Source: Clostridia bacterium (lineage in GTDB: Bacteria > Bacillota > Clostridia > Christensenellales > Aristaeellaceae). Taken from it: 59,779 nucleotides of DNA. Under the pieces are notes generated by a model. It was not told where the DNA came from. It did not search any database and worked only from the letters and a program-made list of their open reading frames with translations. The translations under genes and the position numbers were made by a program. This document shows, piece by piece, positions 1 through 7,315 of this stretch. Positions within the stretch are counted from its first letter, which is position 1, and the number at the start of each line of letters is the position of its first letter. The DNA lies in contig JAFRPG010000048.1 in assembly GCA_017429265.1 (NCBI GenBank), positions 1 through 59,779 on the forward strand, read 5' to 3'.

Positions 1-326
1 AGAGCATGATAGCCGCCTTCGATGAAAAACTGCCCCACCCGCCCAAGTGCGGCATGGCTTACTTCCGGTGCGCGTACCGCTCTCTCGCGCTAGGGTACAG
101 GCAGGCGATCGACGAGATCGAGCGCAACACCGGCAGGACCTATGATAAGCTGTACATCGTGGGTGGCGGCGCGAAGAATGCCTTCCTGAACCGCCTCACG
201 GAGGAGGCCACGGGAAAGAGGGTCATCGCCATGCCCATTGAAGCCACAGCCCTGGGAAACCTGAAAATCCAGATGACCGAAGGGGTTGCAGGGGGCGATC
301 GGAAAGCCCCCTGCGGAAAGGAGTAA
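1..326 (+). CDS. rhaB: Rhamnulokinase-type sugar kinase, C-terminal end (5' partial)
   Basis: The gene enters from the left edge, so only about the last 108 codons are visible. The segment IVGGGAKNAFLNRLT followed by IEATALGN matches the end of the FGGY kinase nucleotide-binding domain, as in rhamnulokinase, which phosphorylates L-rhamnulose. The next two genes, an isomerase-type protein and a rhamnulose-1-phosphate aldolase, support that role. The last 15 or so residues do not look like a normal kinase tail: they are encoded by a hairpin of the window's repeat family (289-313), so the native end was probably replaced or extended. The stop lies 2 nt before the next start, and the next gene's ribosome site sits inside this reading frame. 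The family is well supported; the exact sugar specificity is inferred from neighbours. Confidence 0.8.
   Translation, partial: SMIAAFDEKLPHPPKCGMAYFRCAYRSLALGYRQAIDEIERNTGRTYDKLYIVGGGAKNAFLNRLTEEATGKRVIAMPIEATALGNLKIQMTEGVAGGDRKAPCGKE
289..313 (+). repeat. Single hairpin of the GATCGGAAA repeat family inside the kinase 3' end
   Basis: The stem CAGGGGGC (289-296) pairs perfectly with GCCCCCTG (306-313) around the loop GATCGGAAA (297-305). The loop is identical to that of the larger repeats near 10.2, 34.9 and 56.0 kb, while the stem bases differ with pairing kept. Only one hairpin of the family is present here and it is translated as the end of the kinase. Confidence 0.8.
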
Positions 327-328
327 TT

Positions 329-1753
329 ATGCTGGTTGAGACCAAAGCCCGCGTCGGCGTGTTCGCCATCGCCCTGGGGGCGTACCTTCCTCAGTTCCCG
401 TCCCTGGTGCCGGAATTCGAAGGACAGTATCGCGACTTCAAAAAGCAGATCCCAGACACGGTGGCGCTCATCGACGGCGGGATCGTCACCACCAAGGAGA
501 AGGCCATGGAGGCCGGAGACAAATTCCGCGCCGCGGACGTGGACCTGGTGATCCTGCAGCTGCTGACCTACGCCACCAGCTACAACATGCTCCCCGCTGT
601 CCGGGACCTGGACGTCCCCGTGGTGCTGGTGAACGTGCAGAAGAAAAAGGCTCCGGACTACGCCAACACCGACACGCCCACCTGGCTGGGCGAGCTCTAC
701 GCCTGCGGGGCGGTGGGCGAGATGGTGGCGGATCTGGAGCGGGCCGGCAAACGCCATGCGGTCATCACTGGTGTCGTCGAGGGCGGAGACCCGGAGGTGG
801 AGCGGGAGATTGCTGACTGGTGCCGCGCGGCCCAGGTGCGCCGCCGCTTCCGGGACACCAACATCGCCCAGATCGGTCGGCCCTATCCCGGCATGATGGA
901 CCTGTATATCGACGAGACCAACCTCTACCACCGGATGTGGCTGTACACCAAGCAGTTCGACTGGGAGAAGATGTGGGCCATCGCCGATGACATCACCGAC
1001 GAGGCCGCCATCCGCGCCAAGGCGGAGGACATCCTGGCCACCTTCGACATTGAGGGCGGTGCCACCGTCGAAACCGTGTGGGACATGGCGAAGTATGTCG
1101 TGGCCTTTGAACAGTGGTGCAGGGATGAGCAGCTGGGCTTTGTGGCCAGCCACTATGACGGCTTCGCCCGGGGCGTCGCGGGCAAGCTGGACTCCATGCT
1201 GATCCCGGCCTTCTCCATGCTGATCAAGCAGGGCACCGCCTGCGCCGTGGAGGGGGACATCAAGGTCGCCATGGCCATGGGGATCCTGAAGGTCATTGCC
1301 GGCACGGGTCAGCTCAGCGAAATGTACTCCATCGACTTTGACGAGGACATCTGCATCATCGGGCACAGCGGGAGCGGTGACGCGGACATCTCACAGGCGA
1401 AAAAACCCACGATGAAGATCGTTCCGGTGTTCCATGGCAAGACCGGCGGTGGGTACCTGACGCAGTTCTATCCGCCGGTGAACACGCCCATCACCTTCCT
1501 GGGTATCACGCAGGACCGGGACGGCCGCTTCAAGTTTGTCGTGGCGGAGGGCGTCAACGAGGAGGGCCCGATCTTCATGTTCGGCGACACCAACATGCGG
1601 ATGCGGTTCACCTGCGGGGCCCGGGACTTCTGCAACCGCTGGAGCGAGGCCGGCCCCACCCACCATATGGCCGCCGCGGCCGGACGGCACATCGACACGA
1701 TTCTGAAGGTCGCGAAGATCTTCAACGTCCCCGTGGACGTCATCACCCGCTGA
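329..1753 (+). CDS. L-fucose/L-arabinose isomerase family protein
   Basis: This 474-residue protein resembles the large L-arabinose/L-fucose isomerase family: an N-terminal Rossmann-like part with DVDLVILQLLTYATSYN (about residues 71-87), then conserved acidic and histidine residues in GHSGSGDAD and VPVFHGKTGGG. Such enzymes interconvert aldoses and ketoses with a divalent metal ion in the cytoplasm. Between a rhamnulokinase-type kinase and a rhamnulose-phosphate aldolase it most likely isomerises L-rhamnose or L-fucose, in place of classical RhaA. The start ATG is preceded by AAAGGAG with good spacing and follows the kinase stop by 2 nt, so the genes are cotranscribed. The substrate is inferred from the operon only; arabinose or an unusual deoxy sugar remains possible. 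Confidence 0.8.
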   Translation: MLVETKARVGVFAIALGAYLPQFPSLVPEFEGQYRDFKKQIPDTVALIDGGIVTTKEKAMEAGDKFRAADVDLVILQLLTYATSYNMLPAVRDLDVPVVLVNVQKKKAPDYANTDTPTWLGELYACGAVGEMVADLERAGKRHAVITGVVEGGDPEVEREIADWCRAAQVRRRFRDTNIAQIGRPYPGMMDLYIDETNLYHRMWLYTKQFDWEKMWAIADDITDEAAIRAKAEDILATFDIEGGATVETVWDMAKYVVAFEQWCRDEQLGFVASHYDGFARGVAGKLDSMLIPAFSMLIKQGTACAVEGDIKVAMAMGILKVIAGTGQLSEMYSIDFDEDICIIGHSGSGDADISQAKKPTMKIVPVFHGKTGGGYLTQFYPPVNTPITFLGITQDRDGRFKFVVAEGVNEEGPIFMFGDTNMRMRFTCGARDFCNRWSEAGPTHHMAAAAGRHIDTILKVAKIFNVPVDVITR

Positions 1754-1765
1754 GGAGGCACGCAT

Positions 1766-2581
1766 ATGAAAGACATCCTGACCGCCCCGTTCATGGTTGA
1801 AATGATCCGCACCGCCACCAACATGTACGCCCACGGCTGGGACGAGCGCAACGGTGGCAACATTTCCCTGATGCTGGAGGAGAGCGGGGTTTCCGAATAT
1901 CTGGACACGCAAAACGTCCTACGCAAGATCCCCACGGGCTTTACCGCTCCTGAATTAGATGGGAAATACTTCCTGGTCACCGGTACGGGCAAGTATTTCA
2001 AGAACGTACAGTACGCGCCTGATGTCAACCTGGGCGTCGTGCGGCTGACGGAGCAGGGCCGGCAGGCGGAACTGCTGTGGGGCTACACCGACGGCGGGCA
2101 GTTCACCAGCGAGTTCCCGGCCCACATGATGAGTCATGTGGCGCGGCTGAAGGTGGATCCGAAGAACCGCGTGGTCATGCACTGTCACCCCGCGAACCTC
2201 CTGGCCATGACCTATGTCCACGACCTGGATGAGAAGAAGTTCACCCGCACCCTGTGGCAGATGTGCACCGAGTGCATCGTGGTCTTCCCGGAGGGCGTGA
2301 ACGTGCTGCCCTGGATGCTCTGCGGCACCAACGAGATCGGCGAGGCTACGGCGGAGAAGATGCGCACCGCCCGCCTGGTGGTCTGGAGCCAGCACGGCAT
2401 CTACGGCGCGGGTAAAGACTTGGACGAGACCTTCGGCCTCATCGAGACCGCCGAAAAAGCCGCCGAGATTTACATGAAGATCGCCCATCTGCCGCTGGTC
2501 AACACCATCACCGACGAACAGATGCACCGGCTGGAGAAGCGGTTCGGGATCAAGGCGAGGGAAGGGTATCTGGAAGAATAA
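1766..2581 (+). CDS. rhaD: Rhamnulose-1-phosphate aldolase
   Basis: The 271-residue product belongs to the class II aldolase/adducin family and has the normal RhaD length. It cleaves L-rhamnulose 1-phosphate to dihydroxyacetone phosphate and L-lactaldehyde in the cytoplasm. The zinc site is visible: Glu116 in FTSEFPAH, His139 and His141 in MHCHPAN, and His210 in SQHGIYGAG, which align with Glu117, His141, His143 and His212 of the E. coli enzyme. The N-terminal GWDERNGGNIS is the phosphate-binding loop. The ATG has GAGGAGG upstream and follows the isomerase by 12 nt. A strong hairpin terminator lies just downstream, closing the operon. Confidence 0.93.
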   Translation: MKDILTAPFMVEMIRTATNMYAHGWDERNGGNISLMLEESGVSEYLDTQNVLRKIPTGFTAPELDGKYFLVTGTGKYFKNVQYAPDVNLGVVRLTEQGRQAELLWGYTDGGQFTSEFPAHMMSHVARLKVDPKNRVVMHCHPANLLAMTYVHDLDEKKFTRTLWQMCTECIVVFPEGVNVLPWMLCGTNEIGEATAEKMRTARLVVWSQHGIYGAGKDLDETFGLIETAEKAAEIYMKIAHLPLVNTITDEQMHRLEKRFGIKAREGYLEE

Positions 2582-2628
2582 CCGATGAACCGGTACGGGT
2601 CGGATATACGACAGGGAGAACGGAACGG

Positions 2629-2685
2629 AAAAGGTGAGCATCTGCAGCCTCTTATGCTTTGCAGGTGCTCACCTTTTGGTTCTTT
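2629..2685 (+). terminator. Rho-independent terminator after rhaD
   Basis: AAAAGGTGAGCA (2629-2640) pairs with TGCTCACCTTTT (2666-2677), with more pairing inside (CTGCA/TGCAG), followed by GGTTCTTTT. The stem resembles the hairpins beside the tRNA genes at 26.5 kb and the tRNA remnant at 21.3 kb. Confidence 0.85.
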
Positions 2686-2752
2686 TCACGACCGGTTCTG
2701 CCGGTATTTCGCTGACGAAGGAGACGACAGGGGAATATCCGTGAAACAGGTC

Positions 2753-2806
2753 TTGCATTCTTCGGGGAATCGGCTATAATAGCCGTTGTAAGTTAAAACT
2801 AACTTA
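2753..2806 (+). promoter_or_regulatory. Sigma-A promoter with palindromic operator at +1
   Basis: TTGCAT (2753-2758) and a perfect TATAAT (2775-2780) are separated by 16 nt. Immediately downstream, where transcription should start, lies the inverted repeat TAAGTTAAAACTAACTTA (2789-2806). On the minus strand it contains TTAG-TTTTAA-CTTA, one mismatch from the TTAG-N6-CTAA core of DtxR/IdeR-type sites. Related palindromes precede the DUF3793, FTR1 and regulator genes. Repression by a metal-responsive DtxR-type protein is inferred. The rest of 2582-2973 holds the rhaD terminator and an untranslated leader; no other gene is seen. Confidence 0.7.
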
Positions 2807-2973
2807 CTGAAAGTGACAGAATCGACCAGCGGAAGGAATACGATAACCCACCGTGCACGGCCGACGCGAAGCCGGTCTTTCTTCGGACCGATCGTGATGT
2901 ATATCTGACGCGTGAGACCAATCCGTGAGAGGTCGGCGGAGGACGCAGAGCGTTTGAGAGAGGGAAGGTATAT

Positions 2974-3582
2974 ATGTTCTGGGATCGTGTCGCCGGGGTG
3001 TATGATATCTTTGTGAACGTCGTCAACCGGAAAACCCACCGGGAACTCAAACGGATGATCGCCGGCCTGATCGGGCCGGAGGACGAGGTGCTGGAATGCG
3101 CCTGCGGCACGGGGCTGCTGAGCGCGGTGATCGCCGGCAGGTGCAGGTCTCTCACCGCCACGGACTTCTCGGAAAAGATGCTGGCGAAGGCCCGGAAGAA
3201 TTGCGCCGCCTTCCGGAATGTCAGCTTTGCGTTTGCCGACATCACGGCGCTCGGATATCCGGACGGATCCTTCGACAAGGCCGTGGCGGGCAATGTGATC
3301 CATCTGCTGGACGAGCCGCTGAAAGCACTGGCGGAGCTGAACCGGGTGTGCAGGCCGGGCGGAACGCTGATCATTCCCACCTACATGAACCGGGACCGGA
3401 ACGGGCGTACCGGCGGATTTGCGAAAACCGTCGGCAAGGCCGGCGCGGACTTCAAGCGCCAGTTCACCGTGGAGAGCTACCGTCAGTTCTTCCTGGACGC
3501 CGGGTACCGCGACGTGCGGATCACCGTGGCGGAGGGACGGATCCCCTGCGCGGTGGCCGTGATGCAAAAAAAGGGAGCCTGA
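2974..3582 (+). CDS. Class I SAM-dependent methyltransferase
   Basis: The 202-residue protein has the Rossmann methyltransferase fold. Motif I is ECACGTG (residues 41-47), the acidic strand-2 end is in LTATDFSEKML, and the post-motif III stretch is RVCRPGGTLIIPTY. The order is that of UbiE/Methyltransf_11 proteins, small cytoplasmic enzymes whose substrates cannot be read from sequence. The ATG at 2974 has GAGAGGGAAGG upstream. It is the first gene behind the palindromic operator at 2789 and heads a run with MBL hydrolase, ZIP transporter, membrane protein and two hydrolase-like genes. The shared promoter suggests a metal-linked role, perhaps methylating a small molecule or a metal-handling thiol, but that is inference. 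Confidence 0.85.
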   Translation: MFWDRVAGVYDIFVNVVNRKTHRELKRMIAGLIGPEDEVLECACGTGLLSAVIAGRCRSLTATDFSEKMLAKARKNCAAFRNVSFAFADITALGYPDGSFDKAVAGNVIHLLDEPLKALAELNRVCRPGGTLIIPTYMNRDRNGRTGGFAKTVGKAGADFKRQFTVESYRQFFLDAGYRDVRITVAEGRIPCAVAVMQKKGA

Positions 3583-3606
3583 TTCCCTGGACGGAGGAGA
3601 CAGACC

Positions 3607-4488
3607 ATGGCCAGAAAAGACTCGGATCACCAGAAGAAATCCATGAGCGCCCTGTTCCGGGGCCGGGCGATCTTCAAGCCCCTGAACACCGGATGGATCG
3701 ACACCGGCGTCGCCTGCGTGCGGGAGTGGGTCGCCAACATCTTTTTCTACACGAAGAACGGCACCACGATCATGATCGACGCGGGCTACAATTACGCAAG
3801 GCTTCGGGAGAAGATGGGCTGGCTGGACATCGATCCGGCCTCCATCCGTCACATCCTCATCACCCATCAGGACACCGATCACGTGGGCGCGCTGGAGAAC
3901 GACAGCGAGCGGCTGTTCAGGGATGCCACGGTGTACATCGGGGAGATCGAGAACCGCTACCTCACCGGGGAGACGAGGCGGAAGGTCTTCCACGGCTTCT
4001 ATCGGCTGCCCATGGTGAAGACGGACAACAGGCGCGTGCTGCTGAAGGACGGGCAGGTGCTGCACATCGGCGATATCAGGATCGAATGCATCCTGGTGCC
4101 CGGCCACACCTGGGGCCACATGGTGTACCTGATCGACGACGCCTGGCTGTTCACCGGGGATACGATCTGGTTCGGCGCGGACGGCGGATACAGCTTCATC
4201 AGCACCCTGGCGGAGGACAACCGACTGGCGGTGCGGAGCCTGGAAAAGCTGGAAAAGAACATCCGAGCCCGGCAACGCCCCATCGCGGTGGTCACCGGTC
4301 ACACCGGCTGGACGGACGACCTGGACTTTGTCTTCCGGCATCGGGCGGAGATCTGCAAGCCATTCACCCGGCATTACACCGATCAGGAAGCGCCTTACGA
4401 CGGCTATGTGGAGGACGATGATACCGAGGAGAAGGCGCGTACCGTCCGTCTGGCCAGGAAGTGCTGGGGATCAAGTGAGGCGATATGA
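3607..4488 (+). CDS. MBL-fold metallo-hydrolase
   Basis: The 293-residue product is a metallo-beta-lactamase-fold hydrolase. The first metal motif reads HQDTDH (residues 87-92), so the second His of the usual HxHxDH is Asp, a variant known in several MBL clades. Later ligands appear in PGHTWGH, FTGDTIW and TGHTGW. Such proteins bind two metal ions and hydrolyse thioesters, lactones, phosphodiesters or similar bonds; the substrate here is unknown. There is no signal peptide, so it acts in the cytoplasm. GGAGGAGAC precedes the start 24 nt after the methyltransferase, and the stop overlaps the transporter start as ATGA, implying tight cotranslation. Confidence 0.87.
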   Translation: MARKDSDHQKKSMSALFRGRAIFKPLNTGWIDTGVACVREWVANIFFYTKNGTTIMIDAGYNYARLREKMGWLDIDPASIRHILITHQDTDHVGALENDSERLFRDATVYIGEIENRYLTGETRRKVFHGFYRLPMVKTDNRRVLLKDGQVLHIGDIRIECILVPGHTWGHMVYLIDDAWLFTGDTIWFGADGGYSFISTLAEDNRLAVRSLEKLEKNIRARQRPIAVVTGHTGWTDDLDFVFRHRAEICKPFTRHYTDQEAPYDGYVEDDDTEEKARTVRLARKCWGSSEAI

Positions 4489-5267
4489 TGGAACTCCGGA
4501 TCGCGGAAGGCATCCTGATTCCCTTCCTGGGCACAAGCCTGGGAGCGGCCATGGTGTTCTTCCTGAAAAAGCAGATCTCTGCCGGCGTGCAGAAGGCGCT
4601 GACCGGCTTCGCGGCGGGCGTCATGGTGGCGGCTTCTTTCTGGAGCCTGCTTCAGCCCGCGCTGGAGAGCAGCGAGTCGATGGGAACGCTGGCCTTCCTG
4701 CCCGCCGCCATCGGCTTTCTGGTCGGCATGGGCTTCCTGCTGGCGCTGGACATGATCACCCCGCACATGCACCTGGACAGGCAGCAGGAGGGCCCGCGGA
4801 GCGGCTTCAAGCGCACCACCAAGCTGATCCTGGCCGTCACGCTGCACAACATCCCGGAGGGCATGGCGGTGGGCGTGGTCTATGCCGGCTTCCTCGCCGG
4901 GGAGGCCGGCATCACCGCGGCCGGGGCGCTGGCCCTGGCCCTGGGCATTGCGATCCAGAACTTCCCGGAGGGGGCCATCGTCTCCATGCCGCTGCTGGCG
5001 GAGGGAATGCCCCGGCAGAAGACCTTCTGGATGGGCGTGCTCTCCGGTGCGGTGGAGCCGGCGGCCGCGGCCGTCACCCTGCTGGCCGCCGGGCTGGTGA
5101 CACCGGTGATGCCCTACTTCCTGGCCTTTGCCGCCGGGGCCATGATGTATGTGGTGGTGGAGGAGCTGATCCCCGAGATGTCCGAGGGGAAGCATTCCAA
5201 CATCGGCACCGTTGCCTTTGCCCTGGGCTTCGTGGTGATGATGATCCTGGACGTGACGCTGGGTTAA
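4485..5267 (+). CDS. ZIP family divalent metal transporter
   Basis: This 260-residue membrane protein has about eight hydrophobic segments and the two ZIP signatures: HNIPEG (residues 121-126, TM4) and NFPEG (159-163, TM5), which form the binuclear metal centre. It resembles the ZupT/GufA branch, which imports zinc, iron or manganese across the cytoplasmic membrane. A His-containing loop (TPHMHLDRQQ, residues 92-101) lies between TM3 and TM4. The start overlaps the MBL stop as ATGA; the adjacent ATG at 4488 is also possible. Because the operon is preceded by a DtxR-like palindrome, iron or manganese is at least as likely as zinc. Confidence 0.88.
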   Translation: MMELRIAEGILIPFLGTSLGAAMVFFLKKQISAGVQKALTGFAAGVMVAASFWSLLQPALESSESMGTLAFLPAAIGFLVGMGFLLALDMITPHMHLDRQQEGPRSGFKRTTKLILAVTLHNIPEGMAVGVVYAGFLAGEAGITAAGALALALGIAIQNFPEGAIVSMPLLAEGMPRQKTFWMGVLSGAVEPAAAAVTLLAAGLVTPVMPYFLAFAAGAMMYVVVEELIPEMSEGKHSNIGTVAFALGFVVMMILDVTLG

Positions 5268-5282
5268 AAGGAGCAAAACAGC

Positions 5283-5789
5283 ATGAATACGACCGTGATC
5301 CTGATCGAAATGGCGGCCTTTGCGGCACTGTTTACCGTCATCATTCTGTGTACATACCGCGGTAACGGGAAGCACAGCGCCGGAGCGATCCACAACTATC
5401 CGCCGGACATTCAGGAGGAATACTTCAGGACTCATGAGCGGGTGGAGGTCTCCTACCGTTCAAAGAAAGTGCTCCTGACCAAAGGCTTCGGCCTGCTGTT
5501 CTTCACCGCCGTCCTGCTGGGATGCGCGCTGCTGGCGGGTGCCGCGGACTTCCGGCAGGGATTCTGGCTGACCTTCGGCCTGATGGCGTGGATCGGCGTG
5601 TACGACACCTTCTTCCTGGACTGGGTGCTGTTCGCCAACCTGCCCATGTTCCGGCTGGAGGGCACGGAGCACATGGACAAAGCCTATCATCAGAAATGGT
5701 TTCATGTGAAAGGCATGCTGTTTCCGGGAATCGTCTTCGCATTGATCCCGGCCCTGTTGGTAGGGCTGCTGGTCACTGCCATCCGATAA
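5283..5789 (+). CDS. Four-TM membrane protein of unknown function
   Basis: I do not recognise the family. The 168-residue product has hydrophobic segments at about residues 7-24, 62-83, 88-108 and 141-165, with a basic, Tyr-rich loop between the first two (EEYFRTHERVEVSYRSKK) and FFLDWVLFANLPMF between segments three and four. AAGGAG lies 9 nt before the ATG. It is 15 nt after the ZIP gene and 13 nt before the next, so it belongs to the same operon. A role as a partner of the transporter or the hydrolase-like proteins is possible but not shown. Confidence 0.7.
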   Translation: MNTTVILIEMAAFAALFTVIILCTYRGNGKHSAGAIHNYPPDIQEEYFRTHERVEVSYRSKKVLLTKGFGLLFFTAVLLGCALLAGAADFRQGFWLTFGLMAWIGVYDTFFLDWVLFANLPMFRLEGTEHMDKAYHQKWFHVKGMLFPGIVFALIPALLVGLLVTAIR

Positions 5790-5802
5790 TGGAGGAACGC
5801 AC

Positions 5803-6411
5803 ATGAAAACCGCAGCGCAGATCATGAAGAAGAAAACCGCCATGCGGGCGGAACTGGAGAAGCATCTGCCGAAGGAGGACGCCGACGCACTCTGGCAGCA
5901 GGCGACGGATCGGCTGTCCGTCATCCTGACCCGGTACGCGGATCTCCCCAAAGCCATGCGTTTCCACACGGAATCGCGCATCTTCCCGTCCGCCGCGATC
6001 TATCTTACGGCGAAGGAGCGCCTTGGCGAGGAAACGGCCTTCGGCATCGTGGAGAACGCCGCCATTGAACTGACCGATCAGCTGGGGAAGAAGCTGGCGC
6101 GCCTGATGCGGCTGCCAGGGATGCGCTCCCTGTTTGTGCGGGTCTGGGATCCCCTGGTCCGGAAGGTCTTCGGTCCGGACAACGGCTTCCGGAACGCCTT
6201 CTACCCGAAGCAGAAGGGCGAATACCGGATGGACGTGCTGGCCTGTCCCTACTGCCGGTATTTCACGGAGCTGGGCTGCCCGGAGTTGACGCGGATCTAC
6301 TGCGAGAACGATGAGCGCACTTACGGCCATCTGCCGGGCATCGCCTTCGAGCGGACGGGCACTCTGGGCAAAGGCGCGGACCGGTGCGATTTCCTCATCC
6401 GGAAGGTGTGA
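5803..6411 (+). CDS. L-2-amino-thiazoline-4-carboxylic acid hydrolase family protein (copy 1)
   Basis: The 202-residue protein matches the aminothiazoline-carboxylate hydrolase-like family by its C-terminal block CPYCRYFTELGCPELTRIYC (about residues 147-166), followed by HLPGIAFERTGTLGKG and a final CDF. The founding member opens the ring of L-2-amino-thiazoline-4-carboxylate on the way to cysteine, but most relatives are uncharacterised and often sit in metal-regulated operons. Five conserved cysteines suggest metal or Fe-S binding rather than simple hydrolysis. GGAGGAACGCAC precedes the ATG. A divergent paralog follows 44 nt later. Confidence 0.78.
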   Translation: MKTAAQIMKKKTAMRAELEKHLPKEDADALWQQATDRLSVILTRYADLPKAMRFHTESRIFPSAAIYLTAKERLGEETAFGIVENAAIELTDQLGKKLARLMRLPGMRSLFVRVWDPLVRKVFGPDNGFRNAFYPKQKGEYRMDVLACPYCRYFTELGCPELTRIYCENDERTYGHLPGIAFERTGTLGKGADRCDFLIRKV

Positions 6412-6455
6412 GCCGGTGAGATTGCGACAAGTGAAAACCGAGAGGAGTGGAGCAT

Positions 6456-7094
6456 ATGAAGGCTGCCGGGATGCCCACGGGCATGTGGCTGCTGTTCCGG
6501 AGATCCTTCCGGAAACACCTGGTTTCCGTACTGGGATTCAGCGAAGGCGAAGCAAAGCGCGTATTCGCCGCCGCCGGGCCGAAGTACCGTCAGATCATCG
6601 CAAAGCTGCCGGAGTTCGAGAAGGCCGACCGCTTCAAAATGAATATCGTCAGCTGTGCCATGCTCTCGGCGTTTGTGCTCTCCATGCAGACGAAGCCGAC
6701 CGTGGCGAGGCTGACGGACTACTATGCCGCGGCCATGATGACCGCGCCCATGCGGTTCTTCTGCCGGATGATGGGCAGGAAGAAGTTCAGCGCGCAGGAC
6801 ATCCGCGGCATGCAGGCCACGGCGGCCCTGCGGGCGGCGGATCGCAACCCTTACTCCTGGAACATGGAGTTTTTGCCCTACGCGGACGGCAGCGGCTATG
6901 AGGCCCGGTTCAGCCGATGCGGCATCTGCGCCCTGATGAAAGAACTGGGACTTTCCGCGTATGCCCCTGCGATGTGCCGCCTGGACTACACCATGGCGGA
7001 GGCGGGCAATGCCTGCGACTTCGTCCGGACATATACGCTGGCCTCCGGCGGACCGTATTGCGACTGCGGATACAAAAGGAAAGACCGGGCCTGA
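6456..7094 (+). CDS. L-2-amino-thiazoline-4-carboxylic acid hydrolase family protein (copy 2)
   Basis: This 212-residue protein is a paralog of the preceding one. Its C-terminal half keeps the layout RCGICALMKELGL, AYAPAMCRLDY and CDFVRTYTLASGGPYCDCGY, so the cysteine-rich core is retained while the N-terminal half has diverged. I chose the ATG at 6456 because GAGAGGAG lies 9 nt upstream; an in-frame GTG at 6447 would leave no spacing. It ends the operon that starts at 2974; no clear terminator follows before the next promoter at 7157. Two divergent copies side by side suggest a heteromeric complex or two related substrates. Confidence 0.72.
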   Translation: MKAAGMPTGMWLLFRRSFRKHLVSVLGFSEGEAKRVFAAAGPKYRQIIAKLPEFEKADRFKMNIVSCAMLSAFVLSMQTKPTVARLTDYYAAAMMTAPMRFFCRMMGRKKFSAQDIRGMQATAALRAADRNPYSWNMEFLPYADGSGYEARFSRCGICALMKELGLSAYAPAMCRLDYTMAEAGNACDFVRTYTLASGGPYCDCGYKRKDRA

Positions 7095-7156
7095 CCGTGC
7101 TGCCGGTTCAGTCCGCGTGCAGCTTCCGATCCGTCAATAACAGGCAAGGATCCGTC

Positions 7157-7207
7157 TTGACAATGCACCGCGCGTGTGATATGATCAGGATGTTAGCCAT
7201 GACTAAC
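7157..7207 (+). promoter_or_regulatory. Sigma-A promoter with GTTAG-N6-CTAAC operator
   Basis: TTGACA (7157-7162) and TATGAT (7180-7185) are 17 nt apart, a near-consensus promoter. GTTAG-CCATGA-CTAAC (7192-7207) covers the expected start site. TTAG-N6-CTAA is the core of DtxR/IdeR-type sites, so metal-dependent repression is inferred. Confidence 0.75.
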
Positions 7208-7260
7208 AAAGAAAGCCGCCGAGAATGAAATCCTCCTCCGATTCCATGGCGGCTTTTCTC
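7192..7260 (+). ncRNA. Short attenuated transcript or small RNA (about 65 nt)
   Basis: Transcription from 7157-7185 should start near 7192 and meet a hairpin almost at once: AAAGCCGCC (7212-7220) pairs perfectly with GGCGGCTTT (7248-7256), a small inner stem GAAT/ATTC lies in the loop, and TTTTCTC follows. The product is either a repressed small RNA or a terminated leader for the DUF3793 gene. It contains a nine-codon reading frame from 7199 (MTNKESRRE) with a weak AGGA upstream. Confidence 0.45.
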
Positions 7261-7271
7261 GGGAATCACAG

Positions 7272-7285
7272 TTAGTATATACTAA
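7272..7285 (+). promoter_or_regulatory. Palindromic operator before the DUF3793 gene
   Basis: TTAGTATATACTAA is a perfect 14-bp palindrome of the TTAG-N6-CTAA type, 30 nt before the start codon. Its centre contains TATACT, which could be a -10 element, although no convincing -35 is visible upstream. Confidence 0.6.
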
Positions 7286-7315
7286 TTACAATCATTGATC
7301 AGACCGGAGGCCGCT

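Noticed and set aside
2585..2779. A 64-codon frame after rhaD
   Set aside because: It crosses the rhaD terminator and the next promoter and shows no codon bias.
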